Below the pieces are notes generated by a model, which was given only the letters and a program-made list of their open reading frames with translations, did no database searches and was not told the origin of the DNA. A DNA stretch of 64,000 nt, taken from the NCBI GenBank assembly GCA_035079385.1, contig JAVHKY010000046.1, positions 744,001 through 808,000 on the forward strand, written 5' to 3'. Made by a program: the position numbers and the translations under genes. This DNA is from Aspidiotus rigidus. Taxonomy: Eukaryota; Arthropoda; Insecta; Hemiptera; Diaspididae. Of the stretch, positions 1 through 11,828 are shown in pieces (the stretch's first letter is position 1; every line of letters starts with the position of its first letter).

Positions 1-1274
1 ATTTCTGATATGTAATAAAATATGCGCACTCAGCGACCTTCGATTAGGATTTACGCGAGAGAATGTCAAAAAACACATATTTCTCCATAATTCACCATTT
101 TTATGTGATAAAACGGCATTACGATGAATAATTTCACTTTTATTTTACTCTTTCATTGGTCCGCATGAGTGATTTTTGCATTTTTTCATGTCCATATCCG
201 TTTTTTTTTCTTTCTTTTTTTTCTTTCTTCATGATGCTAACTTCTGTGTTTCTACTTTTCCATGCCGAATTACAAATGCTTAGGGCCGAAAAGCCGTTCT
301 TTCAATGGCCGCGTTCGGGCATTTCTCAAGCGATGCTCATTGGGATGTTAACCTATGTTTGGTAGCGCTAGAATCGCCTTCCTCTCTCGCCGCACTCGCT
401 TGAATTTCTGGGTGACGATTTTACGTTCAATGTATTTGGCCATAAGAAACGAGATTTTCAATTAGTCGTAGATGACTCAATACTTCACTATTAAAATTAC
501 TTCTTTCAGTTATCGATTCTCTTGAAGTGTTTAAACGATTTATAGGATATAATTTTTTGATATTACGAATTGTAATAATTTAAATCGTATTTGAAAATTG
601 CAAATTCCCCATCATGAAGCATGGTACGTTAAAATTATCCCCCACATGTTCGAGCACGGTTACCAACTTACGCAACTTGGGTTAACATCCCAATTGCTCA
701 TATCATATTTTTGAAGATTTTCCCGACTGGTGCTTATTCAGACCGACCATCCGCTAGGAGCGATACAATCCGTAAAACTGAAAACGGAATCAGGGCAATT
801 GCAAAGATTCCTTTCCATCCCACAAAATTTCTGATCCTGTACTTACCCCTGCTTCTGACCTTAAAAACTATTACCGATACTTGACTCCTCGCATGACTTT
901 TTGAAAAATCAGCATTCAAACAAAGTTAGAACAATCGACAATAAAGCAGTCCCTTTGACTTCTTCCAATCAAAGTAACCGTCATACAGAAATTATTCTCT
1001 CCCGCCTCAAAATTGGTCACACACGTCCTACCCATTCCTATCGTTTTTTAGGAATGTTCTCTACTACTTTCCTCTTGTCAATACTGCCAATATGATAATA
1101 TATCTGTTTGTCATCTCTTCTCATACCCCGCCCTTAGAAATATCCGACTCTCAAACTCCGTTTCTCCACATTTACGACCCGCTCTTTGTAACAATTCGAA
1201 TACTCGTACGGTCACAAATTCTCTTCACTATCTGCCTTTCGCTTATTTTCACGCCCTACTGTATTTAAATTCCT

Positions 1275-1309
<35 letters not shown>

Positions 1310-1986
1310 TAAGGAAAAGAAAAGTAGGTGCAGGAAGAAATGACGGGAAAGCTTTATTTTCCAAAAAAAGTCGTAAGCTCTCCCCCCGTAAATCATCCTG
1401 TAGATCTGCACCTCGTTATTTTCTTATTATACAGATGTATTACAGTGGGTACTGTACTAATTCTTACCAGAATTATCAGCCAAATGGTATTTTAGCTATC
1501 CAGTTCTCAAATTTTATAATATCGATAAGTTACAGATCCCAGAAACTGCTTTGACTTCTTTGTGTTTAACGCTATATTCGATACTTTCACATACATCTCT
1601 AAATTTACCTTCTAACGCTATAGCTCATCATTTGCGATCTCGATCTCTCTTATTTTGTTTGAACGAATTTCGTTTTCCTGTTCGAACCTTCGTATGAAGA
1701 TGTTTCATATCAATTTGACTCTTTTTATAATTACAGTAGGTGTATTCGATTATGTTTTGAATAACTAAACTCACTCGTTATTTTTTTCACATCGGCACTT
1801 AATTCTTATTCCATTGTAGATTGTTAAGCCATTCTGTTTCCTATCAGTTACCTAAGCTAAAATGTTGATAGTACGTAAAATCGAGAAAGTAGCGTCGGCG
1901 TACGAAAGTCTTGATATTTTTTCGCGGAAATTAGTGAATTATCAATACATGTCCCGTAAACCGCTTGAAATTTAGGCGGCCGTCAA
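1..1986. other. non-coding stretch, no gene seen
   Basis: I see no supported gene here. The open frames are short, low in complexity and overlap on both strands. The only distinct feature is a run of 32 A residues at 1276-1307, which could be the tail of a decayed retroposed sequence although nothing recognisable precedes it. Confidence 0.6.
1276..1307 (+). repeat. poly(A) tract
   Basis: A homopolymer of 32 A. No retroelement coding sequence or target duplication can be recognised around it. Confidence 0.9.
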
Positions 1987-2345
1987 TGGATCAAGTTTTC
2001 AATGTTGAACATCGATCGATACACCTGATTCACTGTTGGAAAAAGTACCCAAAATATATCCTTCGAACGTAATAGCTCCTATAAGAAATACATGCGGAGC
2101 AAAGATCATCATGTCACTAATGAAAAATAATGAATAGGCCTATTTAAAGAATGAAACGAATATATTTCAGTTATTCTGATCATAAGTATTTCAAAAGCAA
2201 ATTTTCATTCCTTAATTTTCTCTTGTTTTCAATTAGTAACATGATGATCTTTGCTCCGCATGTATTTCTTATAGGAGCCATTATGCTCAAAGGATATATT
2301 TCAAAGATGTATCGATCAATGTTCAACATCGAAAACATGATCCAT
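1987..2345. repeat. fold-back inverted repeat
   Basis: Two arms, about 1987-2126 and 2226-2345, are reverse complements of each other across a spacer of about 100 bp. The innermost ~60 bp match almost perfectly, for example CCTATAAGAAATACATGCGG in one arm against its complement in the other. The left arm carries about 30 extra bases near 2022-2052. A transcript would fold into a long hairpin. It is probably a fold-back MITE. Confidence 0.8.
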
Positions 2346-2793
2346 CCGTATTTCCATCCAATTTCGTCCAATTTTGCCAGAGTAAAAAACTTCACACTTA
2401 CATATACTCCACAATGAGAAGATACAGCCTGAAACATCTGACTTTCATCCCTCGCCACGGCTTTAAAAGAGAGGGAGTTTTTTATTTCCAACCTCCCTAT
2501 CAACAATTCAATTCTACACTAATAGGAAATGACATTCAAAATTTCAATAAAATTGGTAGGTACCTACCATATAAACGGAGCCTATTCGTTCAAAAAAACG
2601 GGTCTTTTCCTTATAATACGGAATAAAAAGTCTACTGTTATAGAAAATACTTTGTACTTTTGAGAAAATATTAAATTGCAGCGATAGACTTTGGAGGATT
2701 AACTTGGTGCTTCTACTTCTCCTTATATGCATTAGAAAAACAAAATGCTATCAATCATCCATTATCAGACACACCCAAAATAAGATTGTTTAC
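2346..2793. other. non-coding stretch
   Basis: Nothing recognisable is seen. Short overlapping frames on both strands have no coding character. It may include the 3' part of the gene at 2794-4650 if that gene has a further downstream exon. Confidence 0.4.
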
Positions 2794-4650
2794 CTACCTT
2801 CCTACTGCTACGGCACCCAACCCCAGAGCAGCGCCTCCTGCTACAATACCAATGGCTGGCAAAATCAATGATGATCCAGAAACACTTCCGAGTTTTTCGC
2901 GCACGGTATTTAAATCTCGATTTCTAGAAGTTAAACCAAGATTATGCGAGATTTTCTGAGTGGCTTCAACGAGAGGTTCTACAACTGGTCTGGTCAAATC
3001 AGTCATCTTGTCGATACCGCTTTGAACCTGTTCTTTCAAAGAGTCTCCCAGTCGAATCCAGAAAGGTCTACCGTCCAAGTCACCATAATAGACCGTGTTC
3101 GGATACTCGTTAATTTTATAACCATCCTTCAGCGAGTGTTTGATGTACGGTTTGGGGTCATAGTTAAACGGACTGTACGAATGTTTTTCTGGCAAACCGC
3201 CAAAATACATGAGCGTTTTTTTCGGTCTTTGATGATACGGCGACATGATGGTATGCGAACGTTTACTACTCAAGTTCTCAAGTGTATCCGATTTACCGGT
3301 AGCAGGTGCAGCCGGCTCAAATACAAACGGACCGCGATCCGCATGTATATCTTCGGTGTGAAGAGAAGTATCATCTTTCTTATCTGCAATTTCGGGCAAG
3401 CTTGGTTCTGATTTTGCTGACTGGACACCGTATTCCGGGTGTGCGTACTGTAAAACAGGAGTTCTGACACCTTCTTCGAAGGACACTCTCGACGGAGATT
3501 GCGTTGACGAGGAATACATAGTAGTACTCGGAAAAATGCTGACTCCAGGTACCTGCAAGATTCGCGACTGTGCTTGCGGTTGTTTGTCGCTGGACGGCAA
3601 CATGCGCGCATCTCGTGCAGTGAATTTTTGCAATGCCAAACGTTTCATTTCTTCTTTATTTATGTTACGGATATATTCGAGAATTCGATCAGTCACATAT
3701 TTGTGGTCAGGATTTTCATCCAGATCAGAAGCCATCCATATTCCTGTAGGATGCTGAGTGTATTTGTTAAACATGGGACGCGTTTTCTCAACATCATCTC
3801 CAGGGTCAACCGTTTGCAGAATCGATGTCTGTTCGTCAATTTGTAGTTTTAACGGTACACTACTTGATGGTTTTCTGTACATATGCCATTTATTTTCGTT
3901 CCAAACGTCCGTTTTCATAGACGCCGATTCTGCCGATATTTTTGTAGGCTTTTCGTTAATGGAACTAATTTTTAGCCAATTATCTTTACTACCACCAAAT
4001 GGACGAACCGTTGTTGGTTTGTAAGAAGGCTTCTGTTTACTAAGTGGCTCTTTATCACCTTTGTTGTAGGGTACGAGGATGCCGTTAATCACTCGAGCAT
4101 TTCTCCATATTTGTTGATCGGAATCATCATCCGGCACTCGGACGCCGGTAATGACTGGAATACCATCCGCGTCTACTTTAACAAGGCTTTTACCTTTCTT
4201 CGTTGGATTAATATCATCATGTTTCACAAAAACCATAGATGAACTAATAAAAACTGGATCAGGAACGTGTGCATTCGTGTTTTGATCAGTACGATTTAGC
4301 CCCGAGTTCAGGACACTATTGATTTTATCGTCCTCTCTAAGTTCTTTCAAGAAGCTCTCCACACCAGTCGAATTTTTCATATGCTCAGACTTGTTTATTA
4401 AAGTATAATTATGCGATGCGGTGCCATTTGATGGAACAATGTTTGGGGTATTGACATCGGATCTACCGTGACGTTTCTTCACTATAATTGTGGTATGGTC
4501 ACCAGACTTTGTTTTTACTAAAACCGATTCCATTGAGTCTGGATCAAGACTTCGAGCAATATGGAGGGCTGTTCGCGTGGTCTGTACTTTCTGTTGTGCG
4601 CAGAGACCGCATCCAATACAAAAAGAAAATGCAAATAACATAATTCGTAT
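2794..4650 (-). CDS. predicted secreted or membrane-targeted protein, unknown family
   Basis: An open frame of 615 codons from the ATG at 4641 on the minus strand. The N-terminus (MLFAFSFCIGCGLCAQQ) looks like a signal peptide with a cysteine-containing hydrophobic core and a likely cleavage before the QQ. The body is hydrophilic, rich in Ser, Pro, Lys and Asp, with several possible N-glycosylation sites and little predicted fold. The last ~25 residues (around LILPAIGIVAGGAALGLG) are a Gly/Ala-rich hydrophobic segment that could anchor in a membrane. A good splice acceptor (poly-T then CAG) lies just before the frame, so nine more bases (Ile-Arg-Ile) are open upstream and a short first exon is likely. 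The stop overlaps a strong donor-like AG|GTAGGT, so the C-terminus may continue in another exon. I do not recognise the family. It is the only long, intact, host-like gene in the window. Confidence 0.7.
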   Translation of the reverse strand: MRIMLFAFSFCIGCGLCAQQKVQTTRTALHIARSLDPDSMESVLVKTKSGDHTTIIVKKRHGRSDVNTPNIVPSNGTASHNYTLINKSEHMKNSTGVESFLKELREDDKINSVLNSGLNRTDQNTNAHVPDPVFISSSMVFVKHDDINPTKKGKSLVKVDADGIPVITGVRVPDDDSDQQIWRNARVINGILVPYNKGDKEPLSKQKPSYKPTTVRPFGGSKDNWLKISSINEKPTKISAESASMKTDVWNENKWHMYRKPSSSVPLKLQIDEQTSILQTVDPGDDVEKTRPMFNKYTQHPTGIWMASDLDENPDHKYVTDRILEYIRNINKEEMKRLALQKFTARDARMLPSSDKQPQAQSRILQVPGVSIFPSTTMYSSSTQSPSRVSFEEGVRTPVLQYAHPEYGVQSAKSEPSLPEIADKKDDTSLHTEDIHADRGPFVFEPAAPATGKSDTLENLSSKRSHTIMSPYHQRPKKTLMYFGGLPEKHSYSPFNYDPKPYIKHSLKDGYKINEYPNTVYYGDLDGRPFWIRLGDSLKEQVQSGIDKMTDLTRPVVEPLVEATQKISHNLGLTSRNRDLNTVREKLGSVSGSSLILPAIGIVAGGAALGLGAVAVGR

Positions 4651-4932
4651 CTGAAAAATGAAGAAAAAATAAAAATGATATTAATAATGATGGTGAAACG
4701 AACACGTAAAAAGTTTTAGCGCACATGATTAACACCCTAAAAATACTGTAAGTTGAAGATATTTGATATTACGACATTACGCGACTGTTGTCCATCCACA
4801 GCGTTTTTAGACATTCTTCCAAAACCAACTTTTCCGACACTCATCCATTTCTTCGACCACTTTTCCAACAAGACATCCAGCCGGCAATTACTTCGCCGAC
4901 AAATATTTTTGTCCACAATTCCAGATGAGACC
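4651..4932. other. probable intron or upstream region of the minus-strand gene
   Basis: No coding signal. A T-rich tract next to the acceptor at about 4651-4680 (minus strand) is consistent with the end of an intron. Confidence 0.35.
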
Positions 4933-5130
4933 CTACTTTATCCGTCTCGAGGACAGCCTGACGTAGTTCCTTGATGGAACATCCAAAACGTCGTCAATAC
5001 TGTTCGTGAAGATATTCACTATACTCGAGTTTAGCGGCGGCTCGTTATTATATACTTGTACATAGGGAAGGCGAAAGGCTAGCGTACCACCCGTTTCAAC
5101 ATCCAACGTTCGAGCCACGTTACAGATTTC
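4933..5130 (-). CDS. possible isolated coding exon
   Basis: An open stretch of about 65 codons with balanced amino-acid use and no low complexity. It is preceded by a plausible splice acceptor (TTTAG|GAAATC, minus strand) and contains no ATG. It could be an upstream exon of the gene at 2794-4650 or a decayed protein fragment. I do not recognise the sequence, and the downstream donor is weak. Chance is possible. Confidence 0.25.
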   Translation of the reverse strand, partial: EICNVARTLDVETGGTLAFRLPYVQVYNNEPPLNSSIVNIFTNSIDDVLDVPSRNYVRLSSRRIK

Positions 5131-5142
5131 CTAAACAACTAC

Positions 5143-6137
5143 ATGCAAGTAAACGGTTTTCAAACCTGAAGTAAAACTATGCGATGAGCCTGATGAACAA
5201 GGGCTTGGAGCCACCGCCACCCCCGGAACTATGGCATCACCATAAGGACACCGCACCGTCAACAGAATTTGTCACACAAAGAATGTTTTTCAGGGGATGG
5301 GAAAAGCAATCTAAGAGCAAAAAGACACAGAAACCTGTGTTGCGGGGTTGAGTAAGGGAAAAAGAATTAAAGCTTCACCTTAGGGCAAGTCATGAAGAAC
5401 GGGTGTTGAGAAGATGGCTGTCGGCAAAAAGAATTTCAAAGAGTGTGTTTGCTGGCAATATGGGTAAAACGGCTTTGGAAAATCCACAGATTTTGCATTA
5501 CTTGTTTCCACAATAGGTCAATAGATTATCAGTAGAAAAGTACAAAAAAGGCGTGAGAACAAAAATAAATAATGTGCGAATTATGGTGACTTTCATTCAA
5601 TAATACTTCTTTTCACTAATTCCGAGTCGCGTGCTATTTTATCATGTTCTGCAACGCAAAATATATTATATATAGAGAACGGGTGTTAATTCCTCCGAAT
5701 ATAAGTGGAGTGAACGTCAACTCCTCCACAACGGAGGAGTACACGTTTTCCCGTGTTATTTAGAGTGTATATAGTTGGATCCAATTTTTGTTTGCATCAC
5801 TGTATTTGCCAGAATTTCAGCTATTAGCCTGTTACCCTCTTGAATATTTTTCTCATTCAGTGCAGCCAGGGGTAGGGTTGAAAAGTGTAATTTTCGGATG
5901 ACTTAACGTTTGGTTCATATCAGAAGACTGACGTGTTAGTGCTCGCGTATGTAAACTCGCAGCGCTGCGGTCTATTTGTATTTCTTTGTATTGAAGTGTA
6001 TATGTTGCATTCCGTATCGTCGCCGTAGTAAAAGGAATACGCAAGTGCACTTGTGAACAGTGTTCGTTACTATATTGTGGTTAATTGAAGACAATAAGAT
6101 CGGTTTCCTCTAGCGAGTTGTGAACGGGTGTGATTTT
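5143..6137. other. non-coding stretch with a short perfect hairpin
   Basis: No gene seen. Around 5730 there is a perfect 8 bp stem with a 5 nt loop (ACTCCTCC acaac GGAGGAGT). Nothing else stands out. Confidence 0.5.
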
Positions 6138-6330
6138 TCGGCCCGTGAGGAAATTGTGAATGCACAGAAAGAAATCAGTGTATTCGCGGAATATTTATAG
6201 TTAGAAAGTTATAATAGAAACGCCATGAAGTAATAAAATTTATTACGCAAACACAAAGACGGACGGACGTAATATATAGGTAATGTAAACGTAAAAAAAA
6301 AAAGACAAAAAAAGACAAAATCGAAATAGT
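6138..6330 (+). repeat. dispersed repeat family, copy 1
   Basis: About 190 bp, including GCGGAATATTTATA and GCAAACACAAAGAC, that recur in the same order and orientation at 10506-10686 and, for a shorter part, inverted at 9775-9850. Copies differ at many positions, so the family is old. No coding potential was seen. Confidence 0.75.
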
Positions 6331-6865
6331 TATTATTAATTCCAAAATATAATTTATTACGTCACAATCACCTTATAAATGAAATGAAATTTGATTAGCT
6401 GACTACTTTCGGTTCATAAACCATTTATGAAGCTACTGATAGAAGGAAGATAAAAGGAACTGTGCAAACTAACAGGCAAAATTATGCCCGCATCAATGAC
6501 AAAAGAGGGCAGTAATTACAACTAGAGAAGCTTAAAAAAACGAGGGAGGGGAAATAAACACGAAAAGTTCAACTTGAAGAAATCATAAAATCAAAAGGTC
6601 AATCAATTAATTAATTAATTAACGTAAGACCGAACTGAAAATAAAATTAAAATAAAAAATCATAATTGGAAAATGAAAGTAGAAATAATCAAAATCGGCA
6701 TCAACCGAGGAGGCAGAAAAGTAAAGAAAGTCACAATAACAAAGAAGGGACTCTTAGGGGGAAAAAAAAAAGTTTAGAAAAGCAAATTAGATTGAGGTAA
6801 AGTCAGAATCAATAACAACCAAGCGTAGAAAGATGAATATAAAAACCTATAAAAAGAAAACGAAT

Positions 6866-6867
<2 letters not shown>
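6331..6867. other. non-coding stretch
   Basis: Purine-rich AT sequence with no coding signal. Confidence 0.5.

Positions 6868-6915
<48 letters not shown>
6868..6915 (+). repeat. (TAA)n microsatellite, 16 units
   Basis: Uninterrupted TAA trinucleotides over 48 bp. The tyrosine-rich frame read on the other strand is a product of this repeat, not a gene. Confidence 0.95.
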
Positions 6916-7640
6916 GGGGGTGGGTAAAAAACAAAAACTAAAAACAGAGGAGTAAAAATAAACGGTCGAAAACACAAAGGAAGGAAAGAAATCCAACCAA
7001 TATAAAGCCAGAGGTGGACAAAATTATGGAAAAATCAGACACACTGAAAGGCCTAGAAAACATACCCCATACCAAAAATTCCACCACACGCAAGACCAGT
7101 GACCTTGAGCTATTTTAGGGATTTCAAAATCTGCAGCTCGAGAGTGAAAATTTTTCGAAATCCTCCTTCCACCATATGTAGCTCGAGAGCCGAAATTTTC
7201 CCAAGTCCCCTTTCTACCATATGTGGCTCGAGAGTAGACATTTTTCCAAGTTTTTTGTTGGACGGTGGACGGCAAATTTCTCAAGAAGCCCCCCCCCCCA
7301 TAAAACAGGTTCCTTGTTAAAATATGCTGCCTGCGAGCGTTGAAAACAAGTATGACAGAAGTGGCGTGGGAAACAAACGACAATAACATGAGAATAGGGA
7401 AGATAACTGGAAGAAGAGAAGTAGTCGAGGCAGGTGGTGGTACTTGACGGAAAAGAACGGATATGTATACAAATTGGAGTAATTGATAATAAAATAGGTA
7501 TAGTTGTGGAAGTTGGGGACTGTGTTGGGAGTGATTACATTGGACAGAGGATATGACTGAGGTTACATTGTAGGAAGTATATTGATTTTGGAGAGTACTC
7601 GTAGGACAGGAAAAAAGGTGATACCTAGGTTGTCAGATTA
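6916..7640. other. non-coding stretch
   Basis: No gene is seen. Around 7130-7260 a unit containing CTCGAGAG(T/C)... followed by AAATTTT-type sequence is repeated three to four times at about 50 bp spacing, which makes overlapping spurious frames on both strands. Confidence 0.5.
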
Positions 7641-8942
7641 CCTGCATAATAAGATTTACATGAAGATGGAGATGAGAATGGTTGAGTTGAGAGTGACCAA
7701 TTCTACGAGCGAAGATAACCTTATTATGGTGGGAATTCCTGTTCAATGAGGATTGGGGATGAGTTCACTTTTAATGATTCCAAGTTTGTTGCAGGGTTGT
7801 TTTTTTTTAGGGGAAAAATAAATTGCCCGCGAAAAATAAAGAGAAATGAAAGCCAGTGAATTTATAGAAATTATCCATGAGAACGACTAAGTGTTCGATT
7901 AAACAAGTTATGCTGTACCCGTCAACTTCATCTACTGTAGCGACTTGTTCAGTTGTGGAAAACAAGAAAATGATGTTTTGATCGGTCAAGCCCCAGAGGG
8001 AAACTTTGCAGTATTCAACAATTTACGTGGGAGATATAAAGCATGACAATGATAATATCTGTAAATCTTCATGCACATCTGCCATACAAAGTTGAATTGA
8101 TGTATATGCAAATAATGAATACGAGAAAAAGAGGCTATATCAAGTATACCCATACCCTCTTTTCCTCATATTCATTATCTGCATACATGTCAATTTAACT
8201 TTGTACGGCAGACATGTCCTTAAATACTTTTCAAAACTTTCGATATGCAAGAATAATAATAGGCATGAAAATCCGTCTAGGTTTAGTTGATGTTTCATTA
8301 GAAGCAAAATCCGTGAGTCTTGGACAAAAGAGGAAACGCGGTCGGCCCGCCAAATCGAAAAAAGCTTCAATTATTCAGTTATTGTAACTTTCTTTTTCAT
8401 TAATGCTTAAACTTTGAGTAATTTTTATGCTTTACTTTCATTTTTTGTCTTCTTTAGTCGTTCTTTGACACATTTTTCACCCGTCTGAATTTTCTGCTGC
8501 ATTACATTTTTCAAGACGTTGTTTTACAAAATCCTTGTCGTTTATTTATATTTTTACCGTTAAATTTCAATTTGTTGTCTTTGATTAGATATTTTTCTCG
8601 GAGTCATCTGAATAAGTCGGGATTTTATTTTAACGGTGTTCGATATATTTCTTGCCTGTGATGATATTTGTTTTTTCAAGTTTAATTCCCTTTTCCTTCG
8701 CGGGCAGTTAAATAAAACCCTTTTTTTAATATGTGTGATAACAAGAAGCTAGGATTAAGAAATAATAACAGTTTTCATGGTTGTAAGTAATTACAAGGTT
8801 GGGTCGCGGTCGGTAATTTTTGGTAAGAGGGTGAAGTTTTTTGGCGTGCGATCAGTTTGATCATGTTAAGGTAAGCTGATGTGAACCGAGATCCGAATAA
8901 AAGTTTCTGATGATTTGATAAATGATGGAGTATGAAGAACAT
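7641..8942 (+). repeat. left arm of large inverted repeat
   Basis: Aligns as reverse complement to 11829-13302 with small differences. Shared landmarks include GGGAAAAATAAATTGCCCGC near 7810, TGATGTTTTGATCGGTCAAG near 7970, ACAAGAAGCTAGGATTAA near 8740 and CCGAGATCCGAATAAAAG near 8888. Relative to the right arm it carries an extra 133 bp MITE (8079-8211) and lacks about 270 bp that lie at 12003-12275. The pair, with a ~2.9 kb centre, may be the long terminal repeats of a DNA transposon or a duplicated fold-back element. Confidence 0.85.
8079..8211. mobile_element. 133 bp fold-back MITE with 4 bp target duplication
   Basis: The two ends are long imperfect inverted repeats: CTGCCATACAAAGTTGAATT on the left, matched by the complement of the right end. 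It is flanked by ACAT at 8075-8078 and 8212-8215. The other arm of the large inverted repeat shows the empty site, with one ACAT and no insert. This defines both ends to the base, give or take the usual ambiguity. Confidence 0.85.
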
Positions 8943-9491
8943 ATGTCTGTACGTTTTGTACAGATGGGCGTAGAAAAGTATATGAGCTCAAGCCCAATGA
9001 GAATTTCAACTATAGACACATCATGTGTGAAATTGAGAAAGATGTATTCAGGAAAAGTATGGGGTGCGATTCTACAGACAGCCTGGACTAAATGTAGATT
9101 GTAATGAAACTTTTAATCAGATTTCTATTATTCAACCAGAAGAAGTTGAATTGAATGTTGTGATAAAAAACGAAGGTGTCTTTAACAAAGTTAAATTAGG
9201 AATTCACCCATCTTCTTCTATTAGACGGATTCGTTTTGATATTGACAATTAAATTCAAAATTGGAGTCCCAAAAAGTGGAGTTAGATTTTATAAAATTTT
9301 GAAAATTGAACCAACTTTAGCAGGAGGGATCCGGAAAAATTGATACTTTCGAGCTCTAAATGATAGATAGGATGGGGTAAGATACTAGCCAAGGAGCGAA
9401 AGCGACTTTTTAAATTTGGCGCTTTGCGAAGCGAGCCAAACGAGTCATGCAAGCTGCTCGCTTCTTGTCTTGGAAGATATTTTTTCAAACG
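8943..9491. other. spacer of inverted repeat, weak coding traces
   Basis: Short plus-strand frames at 8922-9104 and 9064-9252 overlap in different frames. They could be the decayed end of an element-encoded protein, but I recognise no domain. No other signal. Confidence 0.3.
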
Positions 9492-9765
9492 AACATCGCG
9501 AGGCGTGTTTTACGTGCTGTTTTCTACGAGCAAAAGCGTTCATATCGCAACACCGCGAGCGAGTTATTGATAATTCATGAGCGGCTGGAAAAGTATTTCT
9601 ACAAGACAGAAAAGTAAATTCAGAGTACCGAAAAGTGATTTGTGACGTCACAGTACAGAACCGGGTCGGTGAAACTCTTTTTTTTTTAGCTTGCAGCGAA
9701 CGCGCCTGCAAATGGACACTTTTGCTCCTGAAAACAGCACGTAAAACGCGCACTTTCGCGATGTG
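9492..9765. repeat. fold-back element
   Basis: The left end (about 9492-9548) and right end (about 9706-9765) are reverse complements over ~55 bp, both containing the block GTTTTACGTGCTGTTTTC or its complement. The centre holds no frame of interest. It is a probable MITE. Confidence 0.8.
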
Positions 9766-9774
9766 ACTTCAAAA

Positions 9775-9850
9775 CAAAGTATAAATATTCCGCGTATACA
9801 CTCATTTCTTTCCGTGCATTCACAACTTCCTTACGGGCCGCGTTCGGAAC
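9775..9850 (-). repeat. dispersed repeat family, copy 3 (inverted, short)
   Basis: The reverse complement matches the first ~75 bp of the repeats at 6138-6330 and 10506-10686, including the block around TGTGAATGCACGGAAAGAAA. Confidence 0.75.
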
Positions 9851-10209
9851 TCCCTGGAGGAAATCGATCAACGAATTACAGTATCCTAACTCAAGAAAAA
9901 ATTATACCTATTGTAAACAAATTCCTTCTATTAATAATACTAAAAAAGTTATAGTGATTATTGTTGGCAATTTTTGGGGCCCTGAAAACCTTACAAACCC
10001 ATTTCAGGCATCTATTCACCTTATAACATTTTCATGAAATACATATATGTAGAAAGAATCTTTTCATAGCCATTCCTTCCATCCGAGACTTTTATCACAA
10101 TTATTACCCACCATTTCATAATTATTAAGTTCCATGTGCCACGTTATGAAACAGAGATGTCAAGTTTAAACACTTAACGGGTTACTACTGCCTTTACTGA
10201 CTACGGCAC

Positions 10210-10348
10210 TACAGTCTGTTCCACGAGAGTGTGGTATTATAAACGATAGGCAACCCACGTCACTCAGGCTTATTTTACGTTACGGGATGCGAATGGAATG
10301 CGGGTTCCCCGTGATTTATAATACCAAACTCTCGTGGAACAGACTGTA
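10210..10348. mobile_element. 139 bp MITE with ~34 bp terminal inverted repeats
   Basis: The left end TACAGTCTGTTCCACGAGAG and beyond is mirrored at the right end as its reverse complement with one or two differences. There is no coding capacity. The target duplication cannot be defined with confidence. Confidence 0.85.
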
Positions 10349-10505
10349 GGTTAACATTAGCACATGTCATAAAATATGTGTTTCATTAGTCAACTCGTAC
10401 TACCCTACTCACATTCAATGCGGCAATCCAGCTTGAGTACTAAACGTCTGCGTCAAATCAACGGATATACACTGGAGTACTGAAGGATAGGTACGCTTCT
10501 ATGTG

Positions 10506-10686
10506 GACTTAAAGCGGCCCGTAAGGAAGTTGTGAATGCACGGAAAGAAATGAGTGTATACGCGGAATATTTATACTTTGAAAGGTATAATAGAAATGTC
10601 ATGAAGTAATAGGATTTATTATGCAAACACAAAGACAAATGAACGTGAAAATAAATGTATCGTAAGAAAGGAAAAGACAAAATCGA
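10506..10686 (+). repeat. dispersed repeat family, copy 2
   Basis: Direct repeat of 6138-6330 over about 180 bp with many substitutions and small gaps. Confidence 0.75.
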
Positions 10687-11828
10687 ATACCTATTCCATA
10701 GCCAAAGTGAGGTATGTTTTTTTTTTTTGAGATCAGTAATTGAATTAATGAAAGTATTATGAAGTATTTATTGCAGAAAATGGTACGAAAGTATTACTTA
10801 GAAGGTAATGCGGTGAAATATCTATCGCACTACAGGAGGATGATGCACTCGAGAAGTGCTACTGAAAATGGTTGTCTTATTCGGGAAGGGAGTCTCCTTT
10901 GCAGAGGGCCTGTCGTGATCGTACTCCTCAATTGCTAATCGAGAAATACTGCAGACAGTGTAAGAAGAAGTGATAATTGTGACTACCCCAAAGTGGTTTT
11001 TGGGTTTCTGAAGAAGCAATTTTTTTTTACTTGTATGCGATAACGAGAACAAGGAGGTGCATTCAACCAACACCCCCGTTCTCCGTTCCATTTGTAGTAA
11101 CGGTTGTTCCTACCACCGAAGTATGAGAAATATATTCAAATTACTTGATATTTTGTTCACTGACTTGCGTAAGATTCTTTGGATAAAGTTTTCACCCGAG
11201 CATCACCATCCCAGTGTCTAAATGCTGCGTTGTATGAAAACCCCCCAACATTTAGTGGACCACCATCAATTGGGTCTGTCGTGTGACTACCAGTTCTCTA
11301 GTCGGTTATGTTGAGATTTTGAAAACTTCTTCCTTCATCTAGCTCAATTGGAACAAACTTATTCAAGGCTCTCAATATATTCCTTCGGGTCCACCCAAAT
11401 CCAACCAACAGTTATTCTGGATGTTGAGTCCTGATTTTTGCAATTCCCTATTGTAAAGAGACTCTTCTGTTAAATCCTGATAACGTTAAGTCCTTCTCCA
11501 GTTTTGTATGATGTCAACTACCTAATCTAAATCAAGGTTGAAGAGGAAACCTGTTCCATGGGGGAAGAGATTTTTGAAAATAGTTCGTCTCACCATTTGC
11601 CTAGAACGATGGTCGATATTCTTCCCCTGTCATATAGGTATATCTTGGAAATTGAAATTTCTTCCATGTTCCTCTCTTATCATAAATACGTATAGCTTGA
11701 AAGTTCAAACTCTTCCATTATCCACTTGTCATAATTGTATAGCTCGATGAACAAAACGTTTTCAATTTCAACTCCTCTGATAGTTCAATTTTTTCCAAGT
11801 TTCTCTCCAGACATATATAATTCAATTC
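10687..11828. other. non-coding stretch
   Basis: No supported gene. Frames on both strands are short and of poor composition. Confidence 0.5.

Noticed and set aside
2944..4024. Plus-strand open frames of 73-155 codons
   Set aside because: They lie opposite the long minus-strand gene and have compositions expected of its reverse frames.
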